From positions 40,942,523 through 41,006,522 of the forward strand of contig OX359273.1 of assembly GCA_947179155.2 (NCBI GenBank): a DNA stretch of 64,000 nt. The letters run 5' to 3'. The stretch is from Hedera helix (Eukaryota; Streptophyta; Magnoliopsida; Apiales; Araliaceae). A program made the position numbers and the translations under genes. The notes under the pieces are model-generated. The model saw only the letters and a list, made by a program, of their open reading frames with translations. It searched no databases and was not told the DNA's origin. Positions 23,218 to 35,898 of this stretch are shown here, in pieces (within the stretch, counting starts at the first letter, position 1; every line of letters begins with the position of its first letter).

Positions 23218-24384
23218 GGCAACCTGAAGAAACTTAGATGGTTAGTCATGATGTTGAAGTAGTAGCAACTCATATTCACATTCTCCTATAATTTGTATGA
23301 TCTAGTGAGTTAAGGCTGGTATTTTCGTCGTGAATTTTTCCACAAAGTTGTTTATGCTTGATGTCTGCTTTTAGTATGTCCATAAATGCCTATTTGACTT
23401 CAAAGTTGCGTACAATCCTATTTTTAAAGTTCCAAATCTTGAGAATGGATGCTGGCATGAACAAAAAAGTAGAAAAGATGGTCAAATATTCTAATCACAA
23501 AAAAGTAGAAAGCTGGAAACTTCAAGGGATATGAATTCAGCCTTCCATTTAACAATATTAGACTCGCTGCAACCGGGGTGTTCTAGTTTGAGGAATATCG
23601 ACTCTATGGAGATGAAGTTTTTTTAAAAAAATAACTATTTTATCTCCATAATTAAGAGAAACCAAGAAACTATGCCTAGGGGAAATAAGTGGCTGGCGAA
23701 GGAAATCAAATGAACGTGTGAGGCGGCTGAAGATCTTTCCTGGAGGAGGAAGTGGGCGATTCCATCGTCGTTGTGGACACCATTTTAAGTTTGGTATCTG
23801 AATGGTAACTTTATGAGTCTGAAGAATAAGAAGAAAACTGAATTTTTTGGATACAATAGAGCATCTGCTGAGGCATTTAGATGGTTGCTATGATCTTCCT
23901 TTACTTCTTGCTCATTTTTACTTCTTGTTGGTGCTAAATTCTTCATCCTGCTCACTTCATTTGAAGCTAATGTTATTGCATTAATATGTACTAATGGATT
24001 ACAAAGTTTCTTCGTTTCAGAATCCCTACCTGCCCTTATGATTTGCCGAGCTTTTGACAAACATTATGTGGATTATATACGTTTCCTCAATTGGAAAGTA
24101 GTTTATTAGTGACGATTCTATCAAAGTTTTTCATTGTTATTTAAATTAGAGATGATGCATTTTTTTGAGCGAATTTATTTATTTATTTTTATCATGTTGA
24201 TATGCGTCGATACTATAAAATATTTATAAATATTCAAGAGTATATAGTACAAATGGGAGTATATATCTCCTTCTTTTAGTGATGAAAGAACAAAAAAAAT
24301 GGATAATGTTTAATGACGCTATTAATGAATAATTGAGTTAAGGTTGTTAGCGTATACACTCAACTATATATGGTACACTACTTG
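23218..24384. other. Spacer, no gene seen
   Basis: Follows the GBPL pseudogene. A minus-strand open frame at 23785-24060 has no recognisable domain and no supporting start context. Confidence 0.5.
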
Positions 24385-24727
24385 AACCTTATGAGTAAAA
24401 AATATATTTAAAATTAGACTATTTATATTAATTTAACACTATTATAAATTATTTTATTCCATAATAAAAGATTAATAATCTTTTAAATAGTTCTATAAAT
24501 TATTTTTTATCATTCATAAAATTATTTATGAGAGATTATATAATTCCATGATAAATATGAAATTAATAGTCCTTTCATTTTAAATTATTAAATGATTTTA
24601 TGAGACTAATAATCTAACATTAAGAGACTAATAATCTCTTATTATGGGATAAAATAATTTGAAATAGTGTTAAATTAATACAAATAATTTAATTATAAAT
24701 ATATTTTTTATAAACAAACATAACCTA
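24385..24727. mobile_element. MITE, same family as 40092-40437
   Basis: Inverted ends (TAAAAAATATATTTA near 24396, and its complement before AAACAAACATAACC at ~24714-24727). The interior matches the copy at 40.1 kb: TATTAATTTAACACTATT, ATAATAGTCCTTTCATTTTA-type and GATAAAATAATTTGAAATAG-type blocks in the same order. The left end is more eroded than in the 40-kb copy. Confidence 0.8.
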
Positions 24728-25500
24728 TAATTATTTAAATTTTAAATATTAAATTCCGGGCCAACTCCGTTGACCAATGTAAATATCTGAAAAATGGGTA
24801 ATTACGCAGTAAATGTTGACACAGCTGACATTGTAGATTGTTTCATCTCAGGTTAACTAAAAAAATATTATACATTACACAAATTATAATTTGCAAAGTG
24901 CAGAAAGCCCAAAAATATCAAACTACATATTTATTGCAAACGCAAGAATATATTTGTACAATTCTACAGTTAATTTGTACTACTCTTTTCATAAAAATCT
25001 ATATCAAATATGGCATCAATCGAAAACCTACACGAACAAACATAAGTCTTACAGACCGTAGTAGTAAATAAGAAATATAGTTATAAAATAAATAATAATA
25101 AAATACCAACAACTACGTACCACCCAAATTTTCCTCGTCATTCTTGCCGTAGCTATCACAATCACGTAAATTTCTCTATCCTCGTTTCAATTCCTTTTCT
25201 TGGTAAATTAAACAACAATGAACCGTCACCTTGAACAGCCAAATTTGGGATTGGCCAAGGTGGGATTTCTGTATTTTGGCTTCAAACGTTGCAAGGGATA
25301 AAATTAGGATTATAAGATTCAATATAGCCAGGTGTAATTACAGATAACGGAAAGAAAGTTTAGTTGTATTAATTCTAACATCCTTCAACAATTACACAGG
25401 TTTTCATTTATAGATGTGAGTAGCATATATAAGACGCTACTCATCAATTTTCATAATAAGCTATTGCAACTTACATAACACGCTACTACTAATTATAAAA
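24728..25500. other. Spacer between the MITE and the NAC gene
   Basis: No gene seen. Short AT-rich ORFs only. The last ~200 bp may be NAC 3' UTR. Confidence 0.45.
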
Positions 25501-25502
25501 AT

Positions 25503-25695
25503 ATCACTCTATGATCTGATTTAAGTTGCTACTTTATGATTCAAGATAACAAACATTACTCTACGATCAGATGGTGGAAAGATATATTACTCTATGATTA
25601 GGTTACTCTACGACCTGATGATACTCTACGATCTGAGTACTCTATGATATTAAACAATCTGAGTACTCTACAATCTGAATATTATTCTACGATAT
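25503..25695. repeat. Cluster of TACTCTACGATCTGA-type short repeats
   Basis: About nine copies of an imperfect 14-16 bp phrase (TACTCTACGATCTGA, with T/C and length variants) start near 25505, 25530, 25557, 25586, 25604, 25622, 25637, 25663 and 25683. They lie directly downstream of the NAC stop codon, probably in its 3' UTR. Confidence 0.8.
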
Positions 25696-28600
25696 TATGA
25701 TTCTTCTTTTCTACTGTTCTGAGAATCAAAATATTTATCCTTTGTAATACTAGGGTTCTTGATTATAGGATTATGATAAACTCTGCTTAAACTCATTGAT
25801 GCTTTTTCACTAGGTGATAACTCCTTAACACTTGAACCACATTGTCTAGGCTGTGTTTGGTGGAACACTTTTGAAACAACTAACTCTCCATCTTTTTCCT
25901 CCTCATTATCACCAAGGTGATATTGGTGCATAACCCAATTAGTTTTCTCAGGCTTCTTTTGGCTCCCATAGTTTGTATAGAGGACTAATATTTTCTTGTA
26001 CCCTTTTACAGTCCCATCTATGAGAATTGGCCTAGTCTTGCCTGTTTTGTGCCACCTTGTTTCGGCATCGGCAGCATCTGTTTGCACCTTTCTTCGCTTT
26101 CTAGTGCCCGTCGTGTATGCCTTTGAAGGTCGATGAAAGAAGTGCCGGATTTGGCCATCCTTATTTACTCCTGCGTGATCCAAGTATATCTTAATTAAAA
26201 AGGTAACTTTACAAAGTAGTATTAATATTTTGTAACTTTATTTAACACCATTAAGTTTCCAAGTTATTCTCTAGATCTTATTTTCGTTGGGCAATTTAGA
26301 ACATCGAACCAAACCAAAAGGTGACAAAAGAGAATATGCTCAAGGAATTCAAAATATGCTCCCTCTGTAAGGGAGATATATACTATAGTAGCTAGGTAAT
26401 ATATATACTCAAACATTCAAGGACAACCCGAATAAATATAAATAAATTTATAAAATCTGCTGGGGAATTGTTTCTTTAATAAAATCAAATGAAGCATTTC
26501 TAACATTGCAACACAATGTTGAATTAGATTTTCTATTCATTAGGTATTTTAGCTGTAATTTACTTCAAAGAAAATCAAATAACAAGATGAGAGTTATGAT
26601 CATCTTACATATTTGAGTTTTATAATATTCAACCTTCTTGGATACACATAAATAGTTCATTGTTACATATACTGGCGACATCAGGATTCTAAATTGGGAG
26701 AGGCCAAAATGTTTAAGAATAAAAATTTAAATAAGAAATATAAATAAAATTATATGCACTTAGATATAATTTAATTTGTATTAAGCAGTCCTTTAAATCA
26801 CGAAATTTATTTTTATATTGAATTCGTGATAAAATTATGACTAATTTATTTTTATTGCACAATATTAAAGAGAGATAAGATCGTTGCATATATAAATTAC
26901 ATAAAAAGTGCAATGAAATATTTTTTTATTTATATGTTTGATAAGTAAATTTTATATCTATTTATTAGATATTTTTAGGTTTAATTATTTGTGAATTTTT
27001 ATGTATTTTTAGTATTTTAGATAATTTATTTATTTTTATGCATTTTTAATTTTATTTTGTAGAAAAATTGAAACTTGATGGCAAAATAGGAAAAATTAGA
27101 GTCGATGGCATAACTGTAAATAAGCTGAATCAGGAATGGTCCGCGCAATACGCGAGGCTTGAACTTAGCAGTCAGCAGCAGCTTGGAAGAGAACGACCGC
27201 GTTTTGGAGGAGAAGCTGACAAGATGGCGCGCAGTGCGCGGACAGGCGAGAGTATCGCGACTCGGACGCGTTGCAGCGGATGGGCAGACTCTTGTTTCTT
27301 TTGTTTTTCTTGCATGCGGGTCCACAAATGGACTCCATCAGCAGATTTTGTTTGGAATTCCGAACGGCTACCTCCACTTTATTTATTTCCTTCAGCATGC
27401 TTTGGCGGTTTGTCCCAGGAAATAAATTAATGATCCAATATTATATTTCGAAAAGGAATTAAAATAAAATTTAAATTAATAATTTATTTTAGTTGTATTT
27501 TAAATTTTATTAGAGTTAAAAAAAATTATGTAGCTTATAACTAGATATTTTGGGACACAATTAAAAGTATCTCTCTTATTTCTCTAGTACTCTATCTCTT
27601 ATCTATATATTTATTCTCCTATTATTCTTTGGTGATTTCATGATCATGTGTGGCTAAGTTTTTGTTCTTGGTTTAAATTAATAGAAACTATCGAAATTTA
27701 TGCACTGTGAAATCTAATTTATTTTAATTATTCAATTTATATTTTAAGTATTGGATATTTTTCTATATTTGATTTATATAATTAATTCGTTTAATTGCTA
27801 AGATGCGTACTAGTTTATTATTCATTGTAATTTATTGCTAAATTAAATATCAAATCCGTAATTGTTTGATCACTTTAATTTGTGAAGCAAGTAAGATTAA
27901 TTATTGGATGCAGATTCAAAAGATTATTATATCTTAGGAAGATTATTTAAGTAAATTAAATGCAATCACTTGTACTTGTGTTGTGTAGTTTAATTCATCG
28001 ATCTCTCTAATTCTTAAAGCTGCTATTAGATTAAATCTTTAGTGTGTGTCTGAAGTTATTTAGTAGATAGTGTCTGAGGTTATTTAGTAGTTAGAGTTAT
28101 TTAGATCGCTTATTTCTACTTAATTATAAATAAGGAGAGATAGAAAAATTGTTCGAATGAAAAAATTATTCCACGGTGAATATTCAAAATATTTATTAAT
28201 TTATGATGGTAGATATTAATTTAACTCAAGATTCGTTATTCTAATTTATTTTATTAATTTATTTACATATTTGATTTCTTTAGTTAATATTACTTAAATT
28301 ATTTTTGTTAATTTAAAAATCCCCCAATTTTAGTTTACGTGACATAAAAATTAGATCAATCATTTTCTGTGGAATCGATTTTTACTTGCACTATTACATA
28401 AATATTTATCAAAATAAAATTTTATTTTTAATTGCATGCGATAGTACACCAATATTATGCCTAAAAAAATGTAACTGTCAAATCTATAAGTGTATTGGAA
28501 AATTTATTCAACCATAGTGTCACCTATAGAAATTGTATTGCAAGTAAAGACCTATTTGTGATTTCTAAAATATATTTTAGAATAATAATAAATTTTTTGT

Positions 28601-29602
28601 ATATTTTTGCAAGAGATACGACAATAAAAATATCCACACAAAAAAATTCATAAACTCAACCAATAATATACTTGTCAAATTTCTTAACTTTAAAGATAAA
28701 TTATGCAAAATTAACAGTATGCTAGTAGGGGAGAAGATATATGACCAATAAAAATCACCAATAAAACTACATGATAATGGTCTAGTGGTCACTCCAAGAG
28801 GTTGGGGTTTTAATTTTTGTTGTGGGCGTGTGTAAGTGTGTGGGGATTCTTAAATTTAGCAACAAAAAAAAAACCACCAAAAAAATTCTAGATCTTATTA
28901 CTCAAGGTTACAACTTCCAAACATATACCATAACATTTCCTTAAGAAAGAAGAAGGTTAAAAAAATATAGGATGCAAACTGTGTAATGAGTTTGTGAGTA
29001 TCCCTCACGGATTAATTTTTATTTTTTTATTTTTGCTAAATTCCCTCACGGATTAATTACCCATTAATTCTCACTTTTTGTACTTAGCTTTACTAAAGGG
29101 ACAAGAAAAGCATATATACCACCTACGGAATTCACGTAATTATCTATAAAATCATAAACGTATAATTATCACTAATCTCTAAAATGTTTTTTGCACAAAA
29201 TAATGGATCTAGAGAGAATTAATAAATCACCTGGTAATTTTTCAGGATGAGTATAACAAATTCCATTTTCTCCTTCAAGGGTAGGAATAAATTGGTCAAT
29301 AAGAGGGTGACGCTTATGGCTATGATCCTGTGTCACCTTTGCCTCTAAATGCTCAACAATCTCTTGGTCAGATGGATGAAACTTCACTCCAGCCGGTAGC
29401 GCCGCCAGATCTTCAAATCCGGCCTAATTTTTTCAAATTTTATTTAATTTATAACCGGAAAAAAAATCGAAGAAAAGAAAATGGAATTAATTAACTGACG
29501 GGAGAAGAAAACGAAATGAAAAGATACCTGATCTTGAAGTTGTATAATATGGCTACATGAAGGGCATATTAATATTTCCATTTCATAGCACCATGATCTC
29601 AT
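25695..29602 (-). CDS. NAC transcription factor, NAC010/SND3-SND2-NAC075 clade
   Basis: Three exons on the minus strand: 29602-29528, 29423-29231 and 26170-25695, all GT-AG and in phase (744 nt, 247 residues). Exon 1 encodes a short N-terminus with the Cys-rich CPSCSH motif typical of the SOG1/SND2/NAC010 branch. Exon 2 begins the NAC domain (LPAGVKFHPSDQE, LIDQFIPTLEGENGICYTHP). Exon 3 completes it (HFFHRPSKAYTTGTRKRRKV, RWHKTGKTRPI, KTNWVMHQYHLG, GELVVSKVF), with the DNA-contacting WHKTG block and basic patch. The C-terminus is short (~60 residues), so the activation region is reduced compared with NAC010, which I recall as ~310 residues. Relatives control secondary wall deposition. Position next to the GRXC9-type gene mirrors At1g28470/At1g28480. 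The 3,060-bp intron 2 is filled with transposon-like DNA. No lesion seen. Confidence 0.9.
26940..28450. mobile_element. Probable retrotransposon relic inside NAC intron 2
   Basis: A sharply GC-rich island (27,120-27,300, with GGCGCGCAGTGCGCGG-type sequence) sits in otherwise very AT-rich intron DNA. Downstream text such as TTCTGTGGAATCGATTTTTA (near 28365) is like the region following plant gypsy LTRs. Open frames run on both strands through the island but none shows a domain. Boundaries and class unresolved. Confidence 0.4.
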
Positions 29603-30143
29603 CTCTCTTAATATTTTGCTGGTGCACGCCCATCACTAATGGGGTTTCTCTCTCCTGCTTCCTCCACCTATCCAAAAAAAACCTAAGAGAAAGGCTGATA
29701 AAAATTGAAATAGACAGAAAGAAATTAAGTTGTTAGTCTTAAATTAATCACGTTTGCAGTTAACCAAATCTTTGCTCTACAAGCTTTTGATTGCTGCCTT
29801 TCGGAAGGAATAGAAGAGTTCTCCACTTCTTCTGACCTATCTTCTGTATATCATGGAATTGCCAATTATTCTTTGCCGTGTTAATTATATATAGAGAGAT
29901 TTTTAGTCCCAATATTACGTGAAAAAGAAAAAGAGATATTTCTATATAGACAATTAAGTTACTTGGACAGTTTATATTGAACAATCTACTAAAATTAAGT
30001 AGAAGAAAATTTATATTTGTATAATATGTATATAATAAAAAATCATCTAAAAATAATTATACAAATACGACTCATCTATATTGATATAAAGGGAGCGAGA
30101 GGGAGGGTGTGATTTCAGTCTTTTGAGGCTTTCTCACAACTTT
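29603..30143. other. Upstream region of the NAC gene
   Basis: Contains the NAC 5' leader and promoter. A CT-rich stretch (TCTCTCTCCTGCTTCC near 29645) lies just upstream of the ATG. No other gene. Confidence 0.45.
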
Positions 30144-30505
30144 TCTTCCCTTTTTGATCCCATAGGCTGTTTAGAATCAAAATAATTTGATGTAGTTTCT
30201 GAGCTTTTAAGACTTAATTGTGGGCTGCCTGTAATATATTCAAATTGATTATGAGCTTAAAATTGTATAAAAGCATTTTGTAGTTAGGGTTTTTAATATA
30301 TTTGCACAGTTCCAATCAATATGCATTAGGTAAGATCGAGATTGTAGTGGAAAAATATTAATCCTTTTAAATAATTGCAAAAGCTATGAGTTATACAAAT
30401 AGGCTGGCCGACATGTTGGGGATTTTTATTGGTGTCGCATTCGTAGATTGAGCTTCCCAGAGAAGCTACGCAACAGAAAGCTTCGTGGAGAAGCTTTTAA
30501 TTCTG
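30144..30505. repeat. Duplicated segment, copy A
   Basis: Matches 35550-35898 in direct orientation over ~350 bp at high identity, including GATGTAGTTTCTGAGC, GGTAAGATCGAGATTGTAGT and GGTGTCGCATTCGTAGATTG blocks. No coding frame. Confidence 0.9.
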
Positions 30506-31050
30506 AAAAAAAATCCTGTTCAGCCTAGTCTACTGGGCGCTGTTATAAAATGGTCTTTATTAATATGTTATGATTGTAAATATTGTTTTTGTCTTAAAAA
30601 TGTCTGTTTATATTTAGTTAATAATAAAATAGTTATTCACTTACTCTGTTATATGTTTAAGATATTAAAAGAATAGTCCATTTACTTATCTTTTTTTTTC
30701 TTTTTCTTTTTTTTGCTATGAATCTTTGTCTCCCACTATAACTAAAATGAGTGAGTGAGAGGAAATCAAAATAAAAAGTTAAGATATAAGAATATACCCA
30801 TTAAAAAACTAATAAATTATATACATTTTCGAGGCGACTTGCCTCGTAATTTGTTTTTTCAGAAAATATTGCTCCACTATCAAGTTTATACATAATTATA
30901 AAGCATTCTAAATGTCTGATTATACAGAATTATAAAAAATGATATGAACTAAGGTCTGGCCCGACTTCGTCTACAGGTCTCAAAATGACAGATTTTCGTT
31001 GAAAAGTCTGTCCCGGCCTGGCCTGTAGGCCCAAAAGTCAAACCTGGCTT
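30506..31050. other. Spacer, with left half of a disrupted repeat near its end
   Basis: 30958-31050 (GGTCTGGCCCGACTTCG ... GGCCTGGCCTGTAGGCCC) resembles the GGCC-rich ends of hAT-like elements. The solo LTR inserted at 31051 seems to have split it, the other half continuing at 35194. Confidence 0.4.
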
Positions 31051-34000
31051 TGTAACGCACCGAAATCCCATCATTTCTTAATTCTATCCAATCTTTTCTG
31101 GATAACATAATTATTAACCTTAAAATCCTATTATATAATCATAAAGCATCATAACGGCGATTTCGTGTGTTAATACATAATCTTTAACCTTTAAAATCAT
31201 TATTTGACCATAATGCGGTCCATAAATCTGTTTATTTATCTTAAAATCATAACCTGTCTCAGGATCGTAGCGCTCACTTACTATTCATTAGAACTTAGGT
31301 CAAACATTTATTAATTGTGACCTAGTCTATTACAATTATCTGAATCATATATATTGTGATTTACATAACATAACCTGTGAATAAATTTTCATCATTAAAC
31401 TATACATACATAACCTTGCTTGCTTATGCCTGTTCCATATGTAGTCCTGTTTACATATATCTGTACCATACATACGAATTTGTTACATGTACAACTCAAC
31501 CAACCATAATACATTTACCTTATCCTTTTAAAATATTTCTCTGAATAATACATACAGGCATATCTATCTCTATGGATTTACAAATCATTCATTACTTCTT
31601 ATCACCTTCAAGGTTTAACATTTATCTGCTTTACAGGAACATTACACAGATACACTTAACAAATTTCTTTCATGTTTATCTATGCATTTAGCACTCTTTA
31701 CCTTTAGCTTAACCGGAACTTCCGGCCTTCCCGTACATTACCTGATAATGTTAGTTCATATCAAGAGTGAGCACACAGACTCAGCAAGTCAATCAGATAA
31801 CACATTTCATGTTTACAATTTATATTTATGCATCATGTATACTTTACTTTACCAAACTATGCTTAAATGTCATATATTTCATTTAACAGTTAAATCACAT
31901 AATTGCACATATGGCACATTCCACATCTTTTACTATCATATAGTTCACATAGAACAATCATTACATTTAAGTCTGAAAAACTTGTCTGATCTTCATTTAT
32001 TTACTTAACATTTACACTTCTTGTTCGTTCTTTCTATTCATCATCGCATCGGGTTGCTATTCTGAACTTTATCTGCCAACTATGCACCTATATAACATTA
32101 TAGGATCATAAGACTTAATATAACTTATCAAACTTTATCCATAATCGCTTAACCATTTATCTTTATTCATTTCACTTTTGATGTATTATACTTTATTTAG
32201 GTTAATAATACATCTTAGTTTGTCTCCGACCTAGCATACAAGCATTTCAATACTTCTATATAGCTATAGGTATATTATATTATACCATTTTCAGTTTCAT
32301 TACCTTAATATCTTTTATCCTTGTTTACCTCTACTAGTAATATCTTATCCCGATTGGGTCTTACATAACCATAATATTGGTTCATGCATTGGTTACACAC
32401 ATGTGTATACTAAACCTTGCCATATAAACTATCTTTTATCTTTATATAACTTTAACACGTAACACATTGTTCCTTTATGCTTTAACCTCTACCACATTGA
32501 TTGTTTTTATCAATTTGTGACTTATCATACATGTCTCTATTATTATGTATCAAAACATTTCATTTTAGAATTTTTTTTAAAATTTTATTCTCTGTGAACA
32601 GTACATCTCGCCCCCGCGAGATGTTTTGGCTCGAAGATCTCGCTAGCCACGAGATCTTCACGGCCAGATTTCGCCCCAGCGCCCCCTGATTTTGCCCCAG
32701 CGAGCTCCCTCAGCAGCACTGCGCCCTGGCGCAGTTTTCAGTTCAAATAACTGCGCCCCGGCGTAGTTTGGGATTTTCTAAAAAAAAATTCTTTCAAAAA
32801 TTCATGTTATTTTTTGCCATTTTTTGTAAAACTTGATTTCAATACTTCACATAGCACATCTAACATGTATTTGATTTGTATGAGCCTTCAAAACATTTAA
32901 AAATCTTAAAATGACCTTATTTTTCCAAAGATTTTATTTTAGGTGTCGGTGAACGTTTTTAAACGTTTAAAATGGACATTTATCGCCATAGACGCCAAAT
33001 GACTTCCAATTCGACTCTAACACATGTACTTATGTAAAACTTAGTTGTTTGGCCTTATTAAACCATTAATTAACTAAAATGGCCAAAAATCATACGCTGG
33101 TGGAATTTTGCCAAGTTTCAAAACTTTATTCTTTAACCTATACTTCAATTCTTGACTCCACACATCAAATACATTATCACATGTTCATTTAGCAACTTTA
33201 TAAATTCACATAACTTCTATATACACCTTCTAATGTACTTTTCAGATTATAATTTAGTCTATACACAAAGTATAACTTAATATTGTAACTTTCTATCACA
33301 ATTCATAATTTTAAACCATTTAGGCATCTAGCTTGTCATTTAACAACATAATTTGCTTGCATCAAACATGATCAACCTTTTTAGTTAGATTTTTATCACT
33401 TTTAGCAACATATAACACATAATTCTTCATGGATCATAGCTTATTATTACCTTTTTCCTTAAACAAAACATGTTTCTCTTCCATTTGTACACTTAAGATG
33501 ATCTCTAGCATAAAAATATACATGTATTATACATATTTAACACCTCTAACTAGGGTTTTACTATTTTCCTCAACATATAACACATGATTATCCATTAAAT
33601 CATGGTTTCTAGCCTTGAACATGAATATGAATAATATGACACCTTTGTTCTTCCAACATATGAGCTTAGGGTTTCATAATAATCTACACATATAGCACAT
33701 ACTCTACCTAATCAACACATATAGCCAAAGATTCATGCATGACTATCCTTATTCTTGAACTTATATACATAAACACAAAATCTTAAAGCTTAAACATAAT
33801 TATACCTTCTTGGATATCCAACTTCTTTACATAAAGATCTTCCTCATGATAAGACCTTCCTCTTTTCTTCTTGCTACATGATCATCCAACCATCCCTTCT
33901 TGATTAATCATGTTTTCTCTCTCATATTCTCATGGTTTCCTAGCCTTTCTCTCTCTTAGGGGTTTAAAATTCTACAATTTGGAACAAAGAAGAGCACTTG

Positions 34001-35193
34001 TTTGCTTTAGATATATTATATGAAATTTAACTAAGCTTGGTTAAGTGTAATAACCATGGTTAACCTATCCAAGGGCATTTTGGTCATTTCACACTTTAAG
34101 TCAATGGCATTTTTGACATTTCATCACTTGGGATACATAGGTTATTACTCAAATTGTCAAGGGTAATTTAGTCTTTTCTCCAAAAAATCTAGAGAATTTA
34201 ATCCATTTAATTCCTTAAAAATCATTTCTTGCTTATTTTCAATCCAATTCAAGTCCTTTTTTATCCAAATTTATTTCATTAAGCTTGAATTTTATTCCTC
34301 AATCAATAATCCATAATTGGTTTGTCCCATAACACTTGTCACACTTTGAAATATCAATTTCATTAATTACTTATAATAATTTACAATAATTGCTAATTTG
34401 CATAACATTTCATTCTTAATTTTCTATGAACCTTTTTGGTTTCCCATTCAATAAATTTTACTTTCCGACATCTCAATATAGTCGAATTGCTCACTTTTTT
34501 ATAAACCACTTTTTCGAAAAGCGAACCTTGACTGGATTATTAAAATCCATCATCATTTATGCTTTTACGCTCATATAATCATTTTACGATTCTTACGTCC
34601 TTTCGTTCGTTCACTTAATACTCATATGGCAAATTTTTAGCCTACATACAATTTACATTTTTTCTACTCACATTTGAGAGTATTACCTTTTGTATTTCCA
34701 TGTCGTATAAATGTATAATTCCTTCCATCATTTAATATGGATTTATTTATTAATCCACTTTAAACATTGAACTTCATAATTATTATCATCCAATAAATTT
34801 CTAATATACCAATTAAGTTAAACTATTCCTTACTTTTTCACATATTATGTCATGTCTTACCTTGTCAATCCTGTCACCTAGCCTCTTAAGGCCTATTCAT
34901 TAAGCTTGCTATTAATATTCATAATTAAAGCATCAATTTAAATATGATTTCCTTATTTCCATCATTTCTTACATTTTCAACTTTAAACTCTTCTTTCTTT
35001 ATTAGATCAAATCTACATATACACATATTCAATCTACCACATAGGTCATTTCTAGCCATTGATTAAATAATAATTTATATTTAATCACTTATTAATACAT
35101 TAAATCCTTCTAAACCAAGCTTTAATCTTCTAACATTTACTTAAATAGTCAAGATTCTTATTTAGAAATCTTGTAAAAATTTGGGATGTCACA
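31051..35193. mobile_element. Solo LTR of a Ty3/gypsy-type retrotransposon (4,143 bp)
   Basis: It starts TGTAACGCACCGAAATCCC at 31051 and ends TTTGGGATGTCACA at 35193, with partly inverted TG...CA termini. A perfect 5-bp duplication GGCTT flanks it (31046-31050 and 35194-35198). There is no gag-pol, primer-binding site or second LTR. Length, ends and a GAGTGAGCACACAGACTCAG motif near 31766 fit the Del/Tekay type, as for the solo LTR at 6752. It contains a GC-rich block (32,603-32,770) and no real ORF. Confidence 0.92.
32603..32770. repeat. GC-rich block of short repeats within the LTR
   Basis: Several variants of CTGCGCCC(C/T)GGCGCAG and CGCCCCAGCG, plus an inverted GAGATCTTCACGG / CGAAGATCTCG pair, occur within ~170 bp of otherwise AT-rich LTR. 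It is not a coding region. Confidence 0.65.
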
Positions 35194-35198
35194 GGCTT

Positions 35199-35408
35199 GA
35201 CCTGGCCAACGATAAAAACCTGTTAGGCCGGCCTGATGTGCATTCTTACGTGATGCCACGTCTCTTAGACGCTGACTTGGATCAGCGACAACTTCGATTG
35301 CTAATGTGTTTTTAGCGATCAAATTATCTGCGATCGAAATTGGTCGCTAATACTCATCAGCGACCTCAATCGGTTACTGATAAGCGATTGCAGATCGACT
35401 TTTTTGTT
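35199..35408. mobile_element. Right part of a CACTA-like MITE
   Basis: It ends CTTTTTTGTTGTAGTG at 35408, the complement of a CACTACAACAAAAAAG end. The interior carries GGTCGCTAA / TTAGCGATC phrases in both orientations, common in such elements. The opposite end was not found with confidence; a CACTATAACTAAAAT near 30735 is a weak candidate. Confidence 0.5.
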
Positions 35409-35419
35409 GTAGTGAAAGG

Positions 35420-35898
35420 GGATGTAATGTATACAAAGTGATTATGAGTTTAAATGTATAATTCCTTCCCCTTTTGGCCCCATAGACCGTATAGAATCAG
35501 AATAATTTGATGTAGTTTCTGAGCTTGTATGACTTAATTGTGGGCTGCCCCCATAGACCGTATAGAATCAGAATAATTTGATGTAGTTTCTGAGCTTTTA
35601 TGACTTAATTGTGGGCTGCCTGTAATGTATACAAAGTGATTATGAGTTTAAAATTGTATAAAAGCATTTTGTAGTTAGAGTTTTATTATATTTACACAGT
35701 TCCAACCAATATTCATCGGGTAAGATCGAGATTGTAGTAGAAAAATAATAAATCCTTTTAAATAATTACAAAAGATATTAGTTATACAAACAGGCTAGGC
35801 GACATGTTGGGGATATTTATTGGTGTCGCATTCGTAGATTGAGCTTCCCAGAGAAGCCACGCAACAGAAAGCTTCGGGGAGAAGCTTTTAATTCTTAG
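35420..35898. repeat. Duplicated segment, copy B, with internal tandem duplication
   Basis: 35550-35898 is the full counterpart of 30144-30505. Immediately upstream are partial copies: 35462-35549 repeats the first ~85 bp (CATAGACCGTATAGAATCAG ... TGGGCTGCC) and 35420-35461 repeats the TGTATACAAAGTGATTATGA block. Together they form a small tandem array of one unit. Confidence 0.9.

Noticed and set aside
27026..27462. Overlapping open frames on both strands in NAC intron 2
   Set aside because: They come from a GC-rich island where stops are rare; none shows a domain or start context.
31682..32008. 108-residue frame within the 4.1-kb LTR
   Set aside because: No gag, protease, reverse transcriptase or integrase motif; LTR sequence, not a gene.
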